NCBI GenBank assembly: GCA_012861695.1
Contig: JAAOOA010000270.1
Location: forward strand, 121,001-185,000
Length of the DNA stretch: 64,000 bases
Direction of reading: 5' to 3'
Source: Trematomus loennbergii
Lineage: Eukaryota; Chordata; Actinopteri; Perciformes; Nototheniidae
The notes under the pieces were generated by a model that did no database searches, was not told the DNA's origin, and worked only from the letters and a program-made list of their open reading frames with translations. The translations under genes and the position numbers were made by a program. Numbering within the stretch: position 1 is the first letter of the stretch; every line of letters starts with the position of its first letter. Positions 12,784 through 24,507 of this stretch are shown here, in pieces.

Positions 12784-14253
12784 TAAGCACAGGGTGTGTA
12801 CGGGTGCTGGAAATCCTTGAAAATGCTTGAAATTGTACGAGGTGCTTTCAAGGTTTGAAAAGTGCTTGAATTTTGGGAATGGTGCTTGCATTTGGGATAA
12901 AGTGCTTGAAATTGTAAATGCTTTACTTCGCTTTTTAGATTAAAAGAAAATAAAGAAGTCAGAGCTTAATTGCTTCGCTTTTACATAAAACATCTTCGCT
13001 CCGGCCTTCCCTGCGGCAGCAGAGCCTTTCCCTAGACCTTTGATTTATTACCACCCTTTGATTTGATTTGATTTGTATTGTTTGTTTGTTATTGCTTTTT
13101 ATTCATTCTAACCTTTTAACTGCCAGACCAAGAAAAAAGCTATGGAACAATTATTTGTTTGCATTTCTTTATCAAATGGGCCACAACTAACCACAAACAC
13201 ATTTCTTTTTTTTTGACTGACGACACAGTTTTGTTTTTTGAGCCAGACTACCAACTGGTCGAGCTGGCCTTCTATGGTAAAAGTGCATTTTCAACAATCA
13301 TCATACAGTACAGTATTTGTATGCATCAAACTCAAATAAAACACAAACTGAAATTAAAAAAATATTTTATGGAAAATGAGCAATATATAGATATATTCAT
13401 AAAAGATAATAAATTATAGTTGTAAAAAAAGGAAAAAAGTAATGTTAAGTGTTTTTCATAATAAAAAAAGACTTGCTCATCTTACTGTATATGCTGAATT
13501 GGCCTAACAAGAAACCACTGGCCTAACAGCAAATGTCTACATCCTGTGTTGGCCTAACTTGCTCATCTGTGTGCAACTTTGGGCTGCATTTCATGCATGA
13601 AAGGTGCTATATAAATTATTATCGCTCCTTCACTCTGAAACTCATAAGGCAGTACTAGATGTAGTAATATTACCATGAATCTAGCCATTTATTTACCATA
13701 TTTTATTGGAAAACATCTCTGAAACTCTGAAAAAGTCCTATTGCTAGTTTACCATAAAAGGCCAATTCGACCGGTTGGTTGAGCATATTTTCAAAAGAAT
13801 AATTACACCCTTGTTAAAACTTTTTTTGTGCATCAAGTTATCTGATTATGTTCACTCAGTACTCTGACACTAAAATATGTCAACAATGATATGGTTACCT
13901 TACAAAAGTTGACCAAAAAGAGTGATTTCGTCAGCAGTGATTTTTAGCATGCCAACTTTCTCAGTTGAAGCCATAGACTGTATATATAAATACAAGTTGA
14001 AGCTAGCTGAAGGGCTTTCTATTCGAACCACAGTGACATCTAGAGTTGTTTTGTGCATAACATGTCAACCAAATGGTAGAGCTGGCTGAATCAGATGGAG
14101 TAAAACTTTTTTATTTATTTTTCAACAAGATATCAAGACACAAAATGAGCTCTACCAAATGGTGGCGCTGGCTGTTAAGGGTTACAAATATTCTTCATTT
14201 GCAGTATTTTATTTTAAAAGTGTTCAGAAAGACTGCATCAATGATATGCTATA

Positions 14254-14284
<31 letters not shown>

Positions 14285-15580
14285 ATATGAATATTTGTAT
14301 TAACTTCAACCAAAGTCAATTTAAATAGCGGGCAAAAATGGGTTAATTGCCAAGGATGTGGTGTTTGATATAGTTTACGTTCAATTTAAACTATTTTAGG
14401 CAGAAAAACGTCTATTGACTACACGCTTTTTAATAATTTACTATTTAGAAAGGTTTTTGTGAGAAATCATTTCAAAAGTAAACTTTTTTTTCCTTTTGTA
14501 TTTAAATTTGAAATGTTTGCACCAAACATTATTAATTTATACATTTTTATCAATTGTTTAAATTATGAATCCATTTATGTTATTGTATTTCCTTGAAGCT
14601 GGGGAAGATATCCAGCATGTAGTTCAACATGCAAATGTTCATACACTTTTTCACCAATGCTTCTCCATGACTTCTCCATGACCTATACCTAATTTTCCAT
14701 GACCAAAAACATTACTCTGTCTCAGCGGTACCACTGAAAATGGTTTATTTTAACATGGAACAGGAAAATAGGGTCTGAAACATGTTGTCCCTATCTAAAA
14801 CAAATCCAGGTTTACTAGCTTCTACACGCTAAAGCAACTAAAATCTCTCACCAGCAAAATACCTCGTCAGTTTAAATGCCATTTTACGTTTCATTACTAT
14901 ACGATACAGTATTTATTATCATTATAGTATTACTATTTTGGCGATTAGATAAAATATAAATTATATGTGATGCAATTTTAGTCACATTTCCATGACATTT
15001 CCAAAACTTTGGGAAAAATATTTTTTTGTCTAATACAAGTAAGTATAAGTATAATGGAAAAGTAAAAAAATACGTTTCATAGGAGGATGTGGAATTATTT
15101 TTCTCTCACCGTACACAATCAAACAATCTATAATTTAGCTCTGGCCTTCACTCACAAAAAAACATTTAGTTGAATTGGACACATTTTTCGAAGCTCTATT
15201 GACTGACATGCAATGACTGGGACTGATGGAAGAATCTGAGAGGAATTAACTAGGAGCAGAGAAATAAATATTTTAAAAGACAGCAGCCCCATAGGAGGCC
15301 AACCAGAGTGACAGGGTGTGTCACTTTGCTGAAGGATAGACCAGCTGTCCAGGCCAGACTCTAAAGACTCCATGGTGTAAAATGCTGCTGCTGGAGTACT
15401 AGTGCTGATATCATGTCTACCATCCTCTTAAAATACTCTGTCCAACAATATAAGTCTCATGAAGAAAGGTGTTTTAACGCTTATTCAAAATAGTAGAGAA
15501 ACATGCATTCTAGTACTCAGGAGGGGACTTTGACAGAGGATTACTAAAAAAGTACACAGTAAAAGTACTTCGTTTCGCGG
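12784..15580. other. intronic noncoding DNA, partly block-A-specific
   Basis: 12,784-13,111 matches B (51,830-52,320) with a B-only insertion. 13,112-15,580 has no counterpart in B and is AT-rich. It holds a TA run at 14,243-14,284, a LINE-like tail motif (AGGTGCTATATAAATTATTATC) near 13,600 and a near-duplicate ACCAAATGGTRGMGCTGGCTG motif at about 14,070 and 14,155. No gene seen. Confidence 0.5.
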
Positions 15581-15582
15581 CC

Positions 15583-15632
15583 CCCCACACACACACACAC
15601 ACACACACCCACACACACACACACACACACAC

Positions 15633-15672
<40 letters not shown>
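15583..15672. repeat. (CA)n microsatellite, block A
   Basis: CA dinucleotide run of about 90 bp, followed by AGGTCTGGGGGAAGCTC, which recurs after the shorter CA run in B (53,360-53,380). Confidence 0.95.
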
Positions 15673-15675
<3 letters not shown>

Positions 15676-16149
15676 CTGGGGGAAGCTCGCGAGTGTGTTT
15701 GTGTGTATTGTGTTTGTGTACCGGGGAAACACTCACGAGAAACACCGGCTGTTGTTACGCCTGCTGTGACGTTAAATTACTCCGTTCTCTGCTTGTAATT
15801 ATGCCGTTAAAAGCTTCAAAGTTGTATTTATCATCTGAATTTGCCGAAACAAGTTTAATATTCTGAAAGCCAATACTTTGTTTATTTGAAAACAGATGAA
15901 AACAAACTGTTTTTATATAAAATTGAAGTATTATACAAGTAAAACTACATTTAGCTTTAATCCCATGTAATTGTAGAACACAGTGTTCCTTTGAAGATGT
16001 ATGAGTCAGGTGTCTTGAGTAGTCAACATTACAAATCATTGGACACATTTGGAAATATTATTTTCCACTTGTTGGGAGTCTATTTGTATGCAGCTCTGCG
16101 TGATTTAGTGGCTACAATTCAGGCTAATACGCTACCAGAGGTGGAGAAG

Positions 16150-18907
16150 TACTCAGGTCACTACTTGAGTAAAAGTACTCAGATCACTACTTGAGTAAAA
16201 GTAGAAGTACTCAGGTCACTACTTGAGTAAAAGTAGAAGTACTCAGATCTTGTACTTGAGTAAAAGTAGAAGTACTCAGGTCACTACTTGAGTAAAGGTA
16301 GAAGTACTCAGATCACTACTTGAGTAAAAGTAGAAGTACTCAGGTCACTACTTGAGTAAAAGTAGAAGTACTCAGATCTTGTACTTGAGTAAAAGTAGAA
16401 GTACTCAGATCACTACTTGAGTAAAAGTAGAAGTACTCAGGTCACTACTTGAGTAAAAGTAGAAGTACTCAGGTCACTACTTGAGTAAAAGTAGAAGTAC
16501 TCAGATCTTGTACTTGAGTAAAAGTAGAAGTACTCAGATCACTACTTGAGTAAAAGTAGAAGTACTCAGATCTTGTACTTGAGTAAAAGTAGAAGTACTC
16601 AGATCACTACTTGAGTAAAAGTAGAAGTACTCAGATCACTACTTGAGTAAAAGTAGAAGTACTCAGGTCACTACTTGAGTAAAAGTAGAAGTACTCAGAT
16701 CACTACTTGAGTAAAAGTAGAAGTACTCAGATCACTACTTGAGTAAAAGTAGAAGTACTCAGATCACTACTTGAGTAAAAGTAGAAGTACTCAGGTCACT
16801 ACTTGAGTAAAAGTAGAAGTACTCAGATCACTACTTGAGTAAAAGTAGAAGTACTCAGGTCACTACTTGAGTAAAAGTAGAAGTACTCAGATCTTGTACT
16901 TGAGTAAAAGTAGAAGTACTCAGATCACTACTTGAGTAAAAGTAGAAGTACTCAGGTCACTACTTGAGTAAAAGTAGAAGTACTCAGGTCACTACTTGAG
17001 TAAAAGTAGAAGTACTCAGATCACTACTTGAGTAAAAGTAGAAGTACTCAGATCACTACTTGAGTAAAAGTAGAAGTACTCAGATCACTACTTGAGTAAA
17101 GTAGAAGTACTCAGATCACTACTTGAGTAAAAGTAGAAGTACTCAGATCACTACTTGAGTAAAAGTAGAAGTACTCAGATCACTACTTGAGTAAAAGTAG
17201 AAGTACTCAGGTCACTACTTGAGTAAAAGTAGAAGTACTCAGATCACTACTTGAGTAAAAGTAGAAGTACTCAGATCTTGTACTTGAGTAAAAGTAGAAG
17301 TACTCAGATCACTACTTGAGTAAAAGTAGAAGTACTCAGGTCACTACTTGAGTAAAAGTAGAAGTACTCAGATCACTACTTGAGTAAAAGTAGAAGTACT
17401 CAGATCACTACTTGAGTAAAGGTAGAAGTACTCAGATCACTACTTGAGTAAAAGTAGAAGTACTCAGGTCACTACTTGAGTAAAAGTAGAAGTACTCAGG
17501 TCACTACTTGAGTAAAAGTAGAAGTACTCAGATCACTACTTGAGTAAAAGTAGAAGTACTCAGATCTTGTACTTGAGTAAAAGTAGAAGTACTCAGATCT
17601 TGTTCTTGAGTAAAAGTAGAAGTACTCAGGTCTTGTACTTGAGTAAAAGTAGAAGTACTCAGGTCATACTTGAGTAAAAGTAGAAGTACTCAGATCACTA
17701 CTTGAGTAAAAGTAGAAGTACTCAGATCACTACTTGAGTAAAGGTAGAAGTACTCAGATCACTACTTGAGTAAAAGTAGAAGTACTCAGGACTACTTGAG
17801 TAAAAGTAGAAGTACTCAGGTCACTACTTGAGTAAAAGTAGAAGTACTCAGATCACTACTTGAGTAAAAGTAGAAGTACTCAGATCTTGTACTTGAGTAA
17901 AAGTAGAAGTACTCAGATCTTGTTCTTGAGTAAAAGTAGAAGTACTCAGGTCTTGTACTTGAGTAAAAGTAGAAGTACTCAGATCACTACTTGAGTAAAA
18001 GTATAAGTACTCAGATCTTCTCCTTGAGTAACAGTAGAAGTACTCAGATCTTGTACTTGAGTAAAAGTAGAAGTACTCAGATCTTGTACTTGAGTAAAAG
18101 TAGAAGTACCCAGATCACTACTTGAGTAAAAGTAGAAGTACTCAGATCTTGTACTTGAGTAAAAGTAGAAGTACTCAGGTCTTGTACTTGAGTAAAAGTA
18201 GAAGTACTCAGTCTTGTACTTGAGTAAAAGTAGAAGTACTCAGATCTTGTACTTGAGTAAAAGTAGAAGTACTCAGATCTTGTACTTGAGTAAAAGTAGA
18301 AGTACTCAGGTCTTGTACTTGAGTAAAAGTAGAAGTACCAGATCACTACTTGAGTAAAAGTAGAAGTACTCAGATCACTACTTGAGTAAAAGTAGAAGTA
18401 CTCAGGTCACTACTTGAGTAAAAGTAGAAGTACTCAGATCACTACTTGAGTAAAAGTAGAAGTACTCAGATCTTGTACTTGAGTAAAAGTAGAAGTACTC
18501 AGATCTTGTTCTTGAGTAAAAGTAGAAGTACTCAGGTCTTGTACTTGAGTAAAAGTAGAAGTACTCAGATCACTACTTGAGTAAAAGTAGAAGTACTCAG
18601 ATCTTCTCCTTGAGTAAAGTAGAAGTACTCAGATCTTGTACTTGAGTAAAAGTAGAAGTACTCAGATCTTGTACTTGAGTAAAAGTAGAAGTACTCAGAT
18701 CTTGTACTTGAGTAAAAGTAGAAGTACTCAGGTCTTGTACTTGAGTAAAAGTAGAAGTACTCAGATCTACTTGAGTAAAAGTAGAAGTACTCAGATCTTC
18801 TTGAGTAAAGTAGAAGTACTCAGATCTTGTACTTGAGTAAAAGTAGAAGTACTCAGAAAGTAAAAAGAAGTACTCAGATCTTGTACTTGAGTAAAAGTAG
18901 AAGTACC
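16150..18907. repeat. 32/33-bp tandem array, block A (about 85 units)
   Basis: Two interleaved unit types: a 32-mer with TACTCAGATCACTACTTGAG and a 33-mer with TACTCAGATCTTGTACTTGAG, both followed by TAAAAGTAGAAG. They are mixed rather than in separate blocks. The unit is the terminal motif of the hAT-like element in which it lies. The B array is shorter (53,431-55,277). Confidence 0.95.
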
Positions 18908-18999
18908 AGAGTGTAGGAATACTCTGTTTCAGTAAAAGTCCTGCATTCAAAATGTTCCTCAAGTAAAAGTAGAAAAGTATTATCATCAAAATATATTAA

Positions 19000-19485
19000 A
19001 GGGGACCTATCATGCAAAATGCACTTGTGTACGTCTTTTCTACATGAATATGTGTCCCCGGTGTTCCAGGGAACTCACCAAGTGTCAGAAAACACAACCC
19101 TCTCTATTTTCCTCCATACCCAAATCTCTAAAAAAGGGGCTGCAACGGATCTGATAAAAACTGATCCAGATTTGAACACTGTCCTGACGTCAGGACGGTG
19201 GCGCTACGGCTATTGGGCCAACTCCACCAATCAGGAGGAGACAGCCACGGCCATTGCCGTTCTAAAGCGCTGGAGACGATGTAGTGCATATGCCAGGCCT
19301 GTAGTGGTGCTGTTCTCACTGAATCAGCCCTTGCTAAAACAGAGCTAAAAATGTCAAATTGAGCGAAATGAGGCATGGCTAAAATGCATGATCTGTTTGG
19401 TATTTTGAAAACAGAAAAGTATAAATATGCCTTATATAGGTATGGTCCTACACTATATTATTAAATATAGCATGATAGGTCCACT
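19000..19485. mobile_element. TTAA-flanked MITE (GGGGACCTATCATGC family), block A
   Basis: Bounded by TTAA at 18,996-18,999 and 19,486-19,489, with inverted ends AGGGGACCTATCATGC and GCATGATAGGTCCACT. Noncoding. Nested inside the hAT-like element. Another copy is at 42,181-42,646, and the right part of the orthologous copy remains in B from 55,278. Confidence 0.75.
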
Positions 19486-20168
19486 TTAAAGTAGCGACAG
19501 TAAAGTAGTGATTGTGCAGATTGGTCCATTTCAGAATAATATATATGATATGTTTTATAATGATTGATCATGAAAGTGTTCTCAAAGCTGGTAAAGGTGC
19601 AGCTAGTTTGAATGACTTTGTATACTGCAGGGTAGCTTGTGGATTTACTCCAGGTGGAACTAAAGTCTGATTTAACACTTGATTATATTTCACATCATTC
19701 ATCCACATCTGTGAAGTAACTAAAGGTATTAAATACATGTAGTGGAGGAAAAGTACACCATGTACCTCTGACTTATGTTTACTGCCAACCTAAAAGTACC
19801 TCAGAAATAGTAATCAATAATGTATTGAAAGGTTATTTGGCTGATTGTTTTATATTGGCTCAGCCAGGTTATATGGGATGCCCAGTCTACGTCCAGATGG
19901 GTCACTCATTTTGAAATATTAAACTTAGTTTCTTTTCTTTCATTTTTCGTCCTCATCTAGAATGCTATCACGAAACACACATTTGGTTGTTTATACTTTA
20001 TAGCATAAAGAACATCTGATTTAATGTGAGGTAGGGAATAATCATTTGAGTATAAGTATGTGTATATAAATATGTAATTTCAACAGCTGTAAGATGCTTG
20101 AAAAGCTTGAAAATGCACCTTGAATTTGACTTTGGAAAAGGTGTAAGAACCCTGTAAGCGACTCTTAC

Positions 20169-20304
20169 TTTGAGTTTGCTCCCCACGGCGGGCGTGTTCT
20201 GGATCTCCCACATGCCTTCAGTGAAGCCTTTGATCCGGACGCCGCTGCCGAACTTCAGCTTGTTCCCGACGTACGGCACGATGTTCTCCGGAGGGATCGT
20301 TCCT
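20169..20304 (-). CDS. PWWP-domain exon c, block A
   Basis: 136-nt minus-strand exon with acceptor GTCCTCAG and donor GTAAGAG. With the last two bases of exon b it encodes GTIPPENIVPYVGNKLK, then FGSGVRIKGFTEGMWEIQN, then TPAVGSKLK. This matches the helical second half of HDGF/PSIP1 PWWP domains (compare the KGFNEGLWEI segment of LEDGF). PWWP domains bind methylated H3K36 and DNA in chromatin. It ends in phase 0, compatible with the linker exon seen in B (49,606) and, if that is skipped as in A, with the 66-nt exon. Open and undamaged. Confidence 0.85.
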
Positions 20305-20356
20305 CTGAGGACGGATATTACACTTTGAAGTCATCATGTCTTTGCTGTCAGGATTA

Positions 20357-20360
<4 letters not shown>

Positions 20361-20424
<64 letters not shown>
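20361..20424. repeat. (TG)n microsatellite
   Basis: TG run in the intron between PWWP exons c and b; it abuts the donor of exon b. The B copy (56,489-56,528) is shorter. Confidence 0.95.
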
Positions 20425-20427
<3 letters not shown>

Positions 20428-20430
20428 TAC

Positions 20431-20495
20431 ATCTGATGCTCCCCGAAGAAGTAGACTGGGATTCTCTTATTTCTTCCACCGCCGACACTGCACAC
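20431..20495 (-). CDS. PWWP-domain exon b, block A
   Basis: 65-nt minus-strand exon: acceptor GTGTTCAG, donor GTACGT. It encodes VCSVGGGRNKRIPVYFFGEH plus QI completed by exon c. The RIPVYFFG strand matches the FFFGTHE segment of HDGF-family PWWP domains. Its start is in phase with exon a (ending at GCC AGG). The B copy is three bases longer and has the more family-like GTHQ in place of GEHQ. Confidence 0.85.
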
Positions 20496-20545
20496 CTGAA
20501 CACACAGAATATCACGTTAGCTAGGAATACACATCTGTACGTAGT

Positions 20546-20652
<107 letters not shown>

Positions 20653-20736
20653 CCTGGCAGGCCAGTGGGGGAACCCCTTCATCTTGGCGAACACCAGGTC
20701 TCCCTGTTTGAACTGGTCACCGTGTTCCCCCGGCAT
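20653..20736 (-). CDS. PWWP-domain exon a with start codon, block A only
   Basis: Coding part of a 119-nt minus-strand exon (20,653-20,771; acceptor TTTCTTTCAG, donor GTACAC). The first ATG after the acceptor, at 20,736, opens [20 protein letters not shown] then GFPHWPAR. This is the N-terminal strand pair and the PHWPAR signature of the HDGF/LEDGF-type PWWP domain, including aromatic residues that form the methyl-lysine cage. The exon ends at a codon boundary as in PSIP1. It has no counterpart in block B, where about 260 bp including the neighbouring microsatellite are absent. The annotated start follows HDGF-family practice, where the domain begins within about ten residues of the initiator. 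Confidence 0.85.
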
Positions 20737-20771
20737 CGTGATAACTCTCACCTTAATGACAGAGAAACAGC

Positions 20772-21683
20772 CTGAAAGAAAACAGAAATATATTGAGATG
20801 ACTTAATAACCATCATGTAATCAAGGGCCGTCTGAAAGACACATTTACTCATTCATTATATATATGTATATATACCAGTTTTAGTTTCACATGATGTGTA
20901 ACTCTTCTCTTATCTTATTAAAAGTACATATTTATATCTGGTATGTAATTAAGGAGTAGTATAAAGTGACATCAAATGAAAATACTTAAGCTAATGCAAC
21001 TACCTGCAATCTGTATTTGAGTAAATGTACTTTATTTACTTTCCAACCATGAAACACTGTTTATTGTTGTACCGTTAACTGTTGACAGTTGTTATCTGAA
21101 ATGTATAAACCACATTAAAGTTTAAACAGGTCGTTTATTTCAATGTATAAGCATCAAAAACCTATTCCATTCAGTGTTTAGAAAGGGTGAAGTGTAAACT
21201 GTGACATACACTGAGTAGTTTCTGTGTAGAGTATCATATATTTTGCATTCATTTAGTAGCATTTATACATATATTACTGTGAATGCAAATGTGAGATATA
21301 ATCCAGACAAACAAAGAGTATTAAAAGAACAATATGTATCTCTGATATGTAGCTAAGGAGTATAAAGTGACCTTAAAATATAGTTTCCAACCATAGAAAA
21401 CGGTTCATTGTAAGGCTTTACCTGTTGCTAGATGTTATCTGAAAGGTATAAACCACATTCAAAGAGAGAACAGGTCGTTTCCTTCCATCAGAAACGTTTT
21501 TTAACCAGTTTTTAAGTATGTTTTGTTTCATTTCCAGCTCGTCTTTGTTTACAAATACAGACTGCTAGCTCTGAAGCTAACTTTAGCATGTGGCTAAACC
21601 CTGAGCTGTAGCTGGACCCTAACTCTCTGTGGTTCATATCTATCTTAATGCAAGTTTACCGGGACATTAGAAGGTTTACATAC
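20772..21683. other. first intron of the PWWP-zinc-finger gene, block A
   Basis: AT-rich, shared with B (56,640-57,552). No ORF or RNA gene seen; two near-repeats of CAGGTCGTTTMYTTCMATS occur at about 21,127 and 21,472. Confidence 0.55.
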
Positions 21684-21835
21684 CGTAAGAAACCCAGGGG
21701 TTATGGTGTGAATCCGGAGATAAAGTCTCTGCTTTCTCTCGTTTCTAAGCTACGATCCTTCTCCTTCTTCTGTCGCCATGGTGACCGGGTACATCGTGTC
21801 GCGTGACAAACAGCGCTTTCCCGCTGGCAGTTGGA
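21684..21835 (-). promoter_or_regulatory. probable noncoding first exon and promoter region, block A
   Basis: A donor GGTATGTAAAC lies at 21,683 on the minus strand, preceded by CCTGGGTTTCTTACG. Upstream is a relatively CpG-rich stretch with GTCACCATGGCGACAGAAG, resembling an initiator/YY1-type element. The ATG there opens only a nine-codon upstream ORF (MATEEGEGS, stop). Next would come the intron to PWWP exon a. The transcription start is not determinable. B counterpart at 57,553-57,710. Confidence 0.4.
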
Positions 21836-22027
21836 CTGTACCATTGTGTGGGGAGACTGGACTATACCAACTCGGGGTAAATCTGTTAGAAAATGTAAAA
21901 TAAAACGAATTTTGGACAAAGACAAATATAAAGACAATTATTATCTTTCAAGGAAACGTGTTAAGATATTTTTAATTACCCTTAATGTAGATGTTATGCC
22001 AAATTATTCTTTACAGCCTTTAAGAGG

Positions 22028-22203
22028 ATAGTGTGCTGGACTTCGAATCAGAGGGTAGCAAGTTCGAGTCCCACTGCAGTCAGCATGTCGTTGTGTCCCT
22101 GAGACACTTCTCCTCAAAGTGCTCCTGTGGGGGTTGTCCACAGTACTGAATGTATGTAAGTCGCTTTGGATAAAAGCGTCTAACAAATGACATGTAATAA
22201 TAA
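22028..22203 (+). mobile_element. tRNA-derived SINE, block A
   Basis: Pol III B-box GTTCGAGTCCC, an A-box-like TAGTGTGCTGGA upstream, and the teleost SINE tail AAGTCGCTTTGGATAAAAGCG. Flanked by the 8-bp target duplication TTAAGAGG (22,020-22,027 and 22,204-22,211). The same insertion with the same duplication is in B (57,894-58,068), so it predates the block duplication. Confidence 0.85.
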
Positions 22204-22247
22204 TTAAGAGGCACATATTTAACTTTCTACTACACTATATTTAGTTG

Positions 22248-23018
22248 TGTAGTGCCGAGAGAAGGGAGTCGGAGGCTGTTCTGACACCATAGTGTATTGG
22301 CTCCCCCTAGTGGCAAAAGTCGGTACTGTAGCTTTAAGGCACCAAATAGCGCGACTCTCCATCTTGTGTTTTAGTTTACACAGCAAAGCCATGCAGAGCA
22401 CTTCGTAGCTCAGTTCTATGCCACAGATCATTTTGTTTTAATCCTTGGAGTAGATCTGTCTGTAAGTATACAAACTTACCTGTGTGCCAAGTTATGTGTT
22501 TCTAAAATGTGGTTTAATTGATTGTGTGGTTTCAATGTTTAAGATAAGCTAAGCTAACTAGCTGCTAAGCTAACTAGCTGCTAAGCTAACGGACATAGCT
22601 CATTCTTAGCATAGGCTGTTGATTATACTGCACTCTATTTTGCATTATGTTGCACATGTATTATTTCAATTGTGTAACTTGTGTTGTATTTTTCTGTTTA
22701 TTCTTGCAGTTTTACAATTTCAAGCCTCAGTAAATGGTCAACTCAACAACTGTCTTCTGAGTCTTTGTTCGCTATCTGTTAACCTATGCAGTGCGATGCA
22801 TACGCAAGGGCAGAATAGAGGCGGTGCATCGAAGGTGCAAAGTTGGTTTTATTCAGCAGCAGAAAACCACATGTTGCCGGCTTGAAGCCCGGGAAGCAAA
22901 GAGGAAGAAGCAAGGAGGGCACACAATAAGTACAGTCAACAACATATATGTCCGTGCAGAAACAATACCCCCAACCTGTAGTTCCATGAGTGAATTATGA
23001 TAAACAGTGATCACTACA
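22248..23018 (-). mobile_element. solo LTR, interrupted by a second insertion
   Basis: Starts TGTAGTGCCGAGAG and ends GATCACTACA, the same termini as the LTRs at 58,098-60,019 but clearly diverged in the middle. A 4-bp duplication GTTG flanks it (22,244-22,247 and 23,019-23,022). No internal region remains, so it is a solo LTR. Orientation is taken from the complete element, whose PBS and PPT place it on the minus strand. Confidence 0.75.
22277..22817 (+). mobile_element. 541-bp insertion nested in the solo LTR, probably another solo LTR
   Basis: Flanked by the perfect 5-bp duplication GAGGC (22,272-22,276 and 22,818-22,822). Ends are short imperfect inverted repeats TGTTCTG and CAGAATA. Length, 5-bp duplication and TG start suit an LTR. 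Contains two 18-bp AAGCTAACTAGCTGCT repeats near 22,550. Orientation uncertain. Confidence 0.65.
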
Positions 23019-23479
23019 GTTGATAGATTTCATATTCAAACTATACACACAATATTAAAGCTATGTTCACATTGATTAATCGATTTCTGAGTAATTATAT
23101 TATTATAATATTTATGATTCAGGGATGGGCTATTCTATTGAACGAGTACTTTTACTTTTAGTACTGTAAGTACTTTGGTGCTTTCACTGTTTAATACACA
23201 ACTTTTATTGACTGACATATTTCTTGTTACGTACTGGTACCGACAAGTTAAAATAAATACAGAATGAAACGATGTACAAGTGTGTTTCTTCAGGAATAGA
23301 GTATACAATGGGCAGAATTGACAAACCCATGCATTGTATTTTAAGAGATATGATATGACAAAGTTGTAAATATTTACATGTTTATTACAAAAGCATGTTT
23401 CTCAAACCCAGCAGACAGAACATAGAGCTGGTTGTTATGGTGTTTTTTAATACAATACCTGCTTTTTAGTACTGATACC
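23019..23479. other. unassigned noncoding DNA
   Basis: AT-rich, no ORF or repeat recognised apart from the flanking target duplications. Confidence 0.4.
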
Positions 23480-24257
23480 CAGTGGCGTTTTTATATGTAC
23501 AAAAGTGGTGGGGCACAAAAAAGTAGATGTCTATATATAAGCTTCTGCAGTGACGTGCAGTGAGGTTCATGGCTGCTGAGGCACTGGCACTGACTCTTCA
23601 GGTTTACAAATTATATTTTGACCTAAACCAAAATATAATATTATTTTCAAAAGCTTTTTTTGTCTGATGCTTCGATTAATTTTAAACAGACAGTTCAACA
23701 AAAGGATACCCAAAAAATGTAATTTTATCATTTAAATATTGAATTGTTCTCTCTTAGTAAGATCCCATTTTCAATCAAATTGCGGTCTTACCTTGACTTG
23801 AAGATGAAGTCCATTTGCCTATCCTTCTGGACAAACATGTCTATAACTTTTTTGTAAAAGTCCAAATCAGCTCTGAATGATGTGAGATGACGTATGGTGG
23901 GGATGGCAGCTCTGTGCCCCTAAGGACTTTTTTTTTTTGCCACACATTACATTGAAAAATACTCTGAGCATGCGCAGTGTAGTTTTTACAGTCACCGTTC
24001 ACTTTGACAGTGAGAGGGTGGGCATGGTCAGGTTTTGTCCCACATGGCTCAAAACGGCACTGTAGACACTAATAGAAGAACACAGACTAAAACAGCAATG
24101 TACAGACGAATCAGATGATTAAACATGACCTTACAATATATTCTATATATTTTTTTATTTCTTTTTTTGCATCTCTTTACATTTTTTGTAATCATTAAGT
24201 GTAATACTTTCTGCTGACACTAGGTGGGGCTGTGCCCCTAATGACCAGTCGCCACTG
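23480..24257. mobile_element. non-autonomous hAT element with perfect target duplication
   Basis: Terminal inverted repeats CAGTGGCG and CGCCACTG, flanked by the identical 8-bp direct repeat CTGATACC (23,472-23,479 and 24,258-24,265). An 8-bp duplication and CAG-start inverted repeats define hAT elements. The 778-bp interior has no transposase ORF. Confidence 0.9.
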
Positions 24258-24507
24258 CTGATACCAAAAGAAAAGCAAAGAAAAATGTGTTTTATTTAAC
24301 AAAGAATATGTAAGTTTTCTAAATACACAAAGAGATGTTGGTGTAAATCAGGATCGATCTGATCAGAGTAAATACATTACAAGTCTGACAGGGAATTTAT
24401 AAAGCTTTTTACAGTCCAACACTTCATATTTTAGTGTGTGATCATGTGTTCTTATATCAGTTCATCAACAGTCAGTTCGTCCAGTTTTTTAATCACTTCC
24501 ACTATCT

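Larger units (their letters stand above)
16136..19800 (+). mobile_element. hAT-like non-autonomous element with an internally expanded array
   Basis: Begins CAGAGGTGGAGAAGTACTCAG, the remembered terminus of a common percomorph hAT family. After the giant 32/33-bp array it resumes with family sequence (TACTCTGTTTCAGTAAAAGTCC, AAGTATTATCATCAAAATAT at 18,905-18,995). A TTAA-targeting MITE interrupts it (19,000-19,485); then it continues (CATTTCAGAATAATATATATGATATG) to about 19,800. The far terminus is missing. It lies in the intron between PWWP exon c and the 66-nt exon. Confidence 0.7.

Noticed and set aside
16150..18907. CRISPR-like array of near-identical 32-bp repeats
   Set aside because: Units are contiguous with no unique spacers, and the genome is eukaryotic.
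18077..18989. Repeated YFYSSTRSEYF / LSKSRSTQILY open frames, also at 53,776-55,354
   Set aside because: Reading frames through the 32/33-bp array; mixed unit lengths break the frame repeatedly and both strands are open.
22028..22203. Functional tRNA gene
   Set aside because: B-box is good but the cloverleaf is incomplete, and the element has a SINE tail and target duplications.
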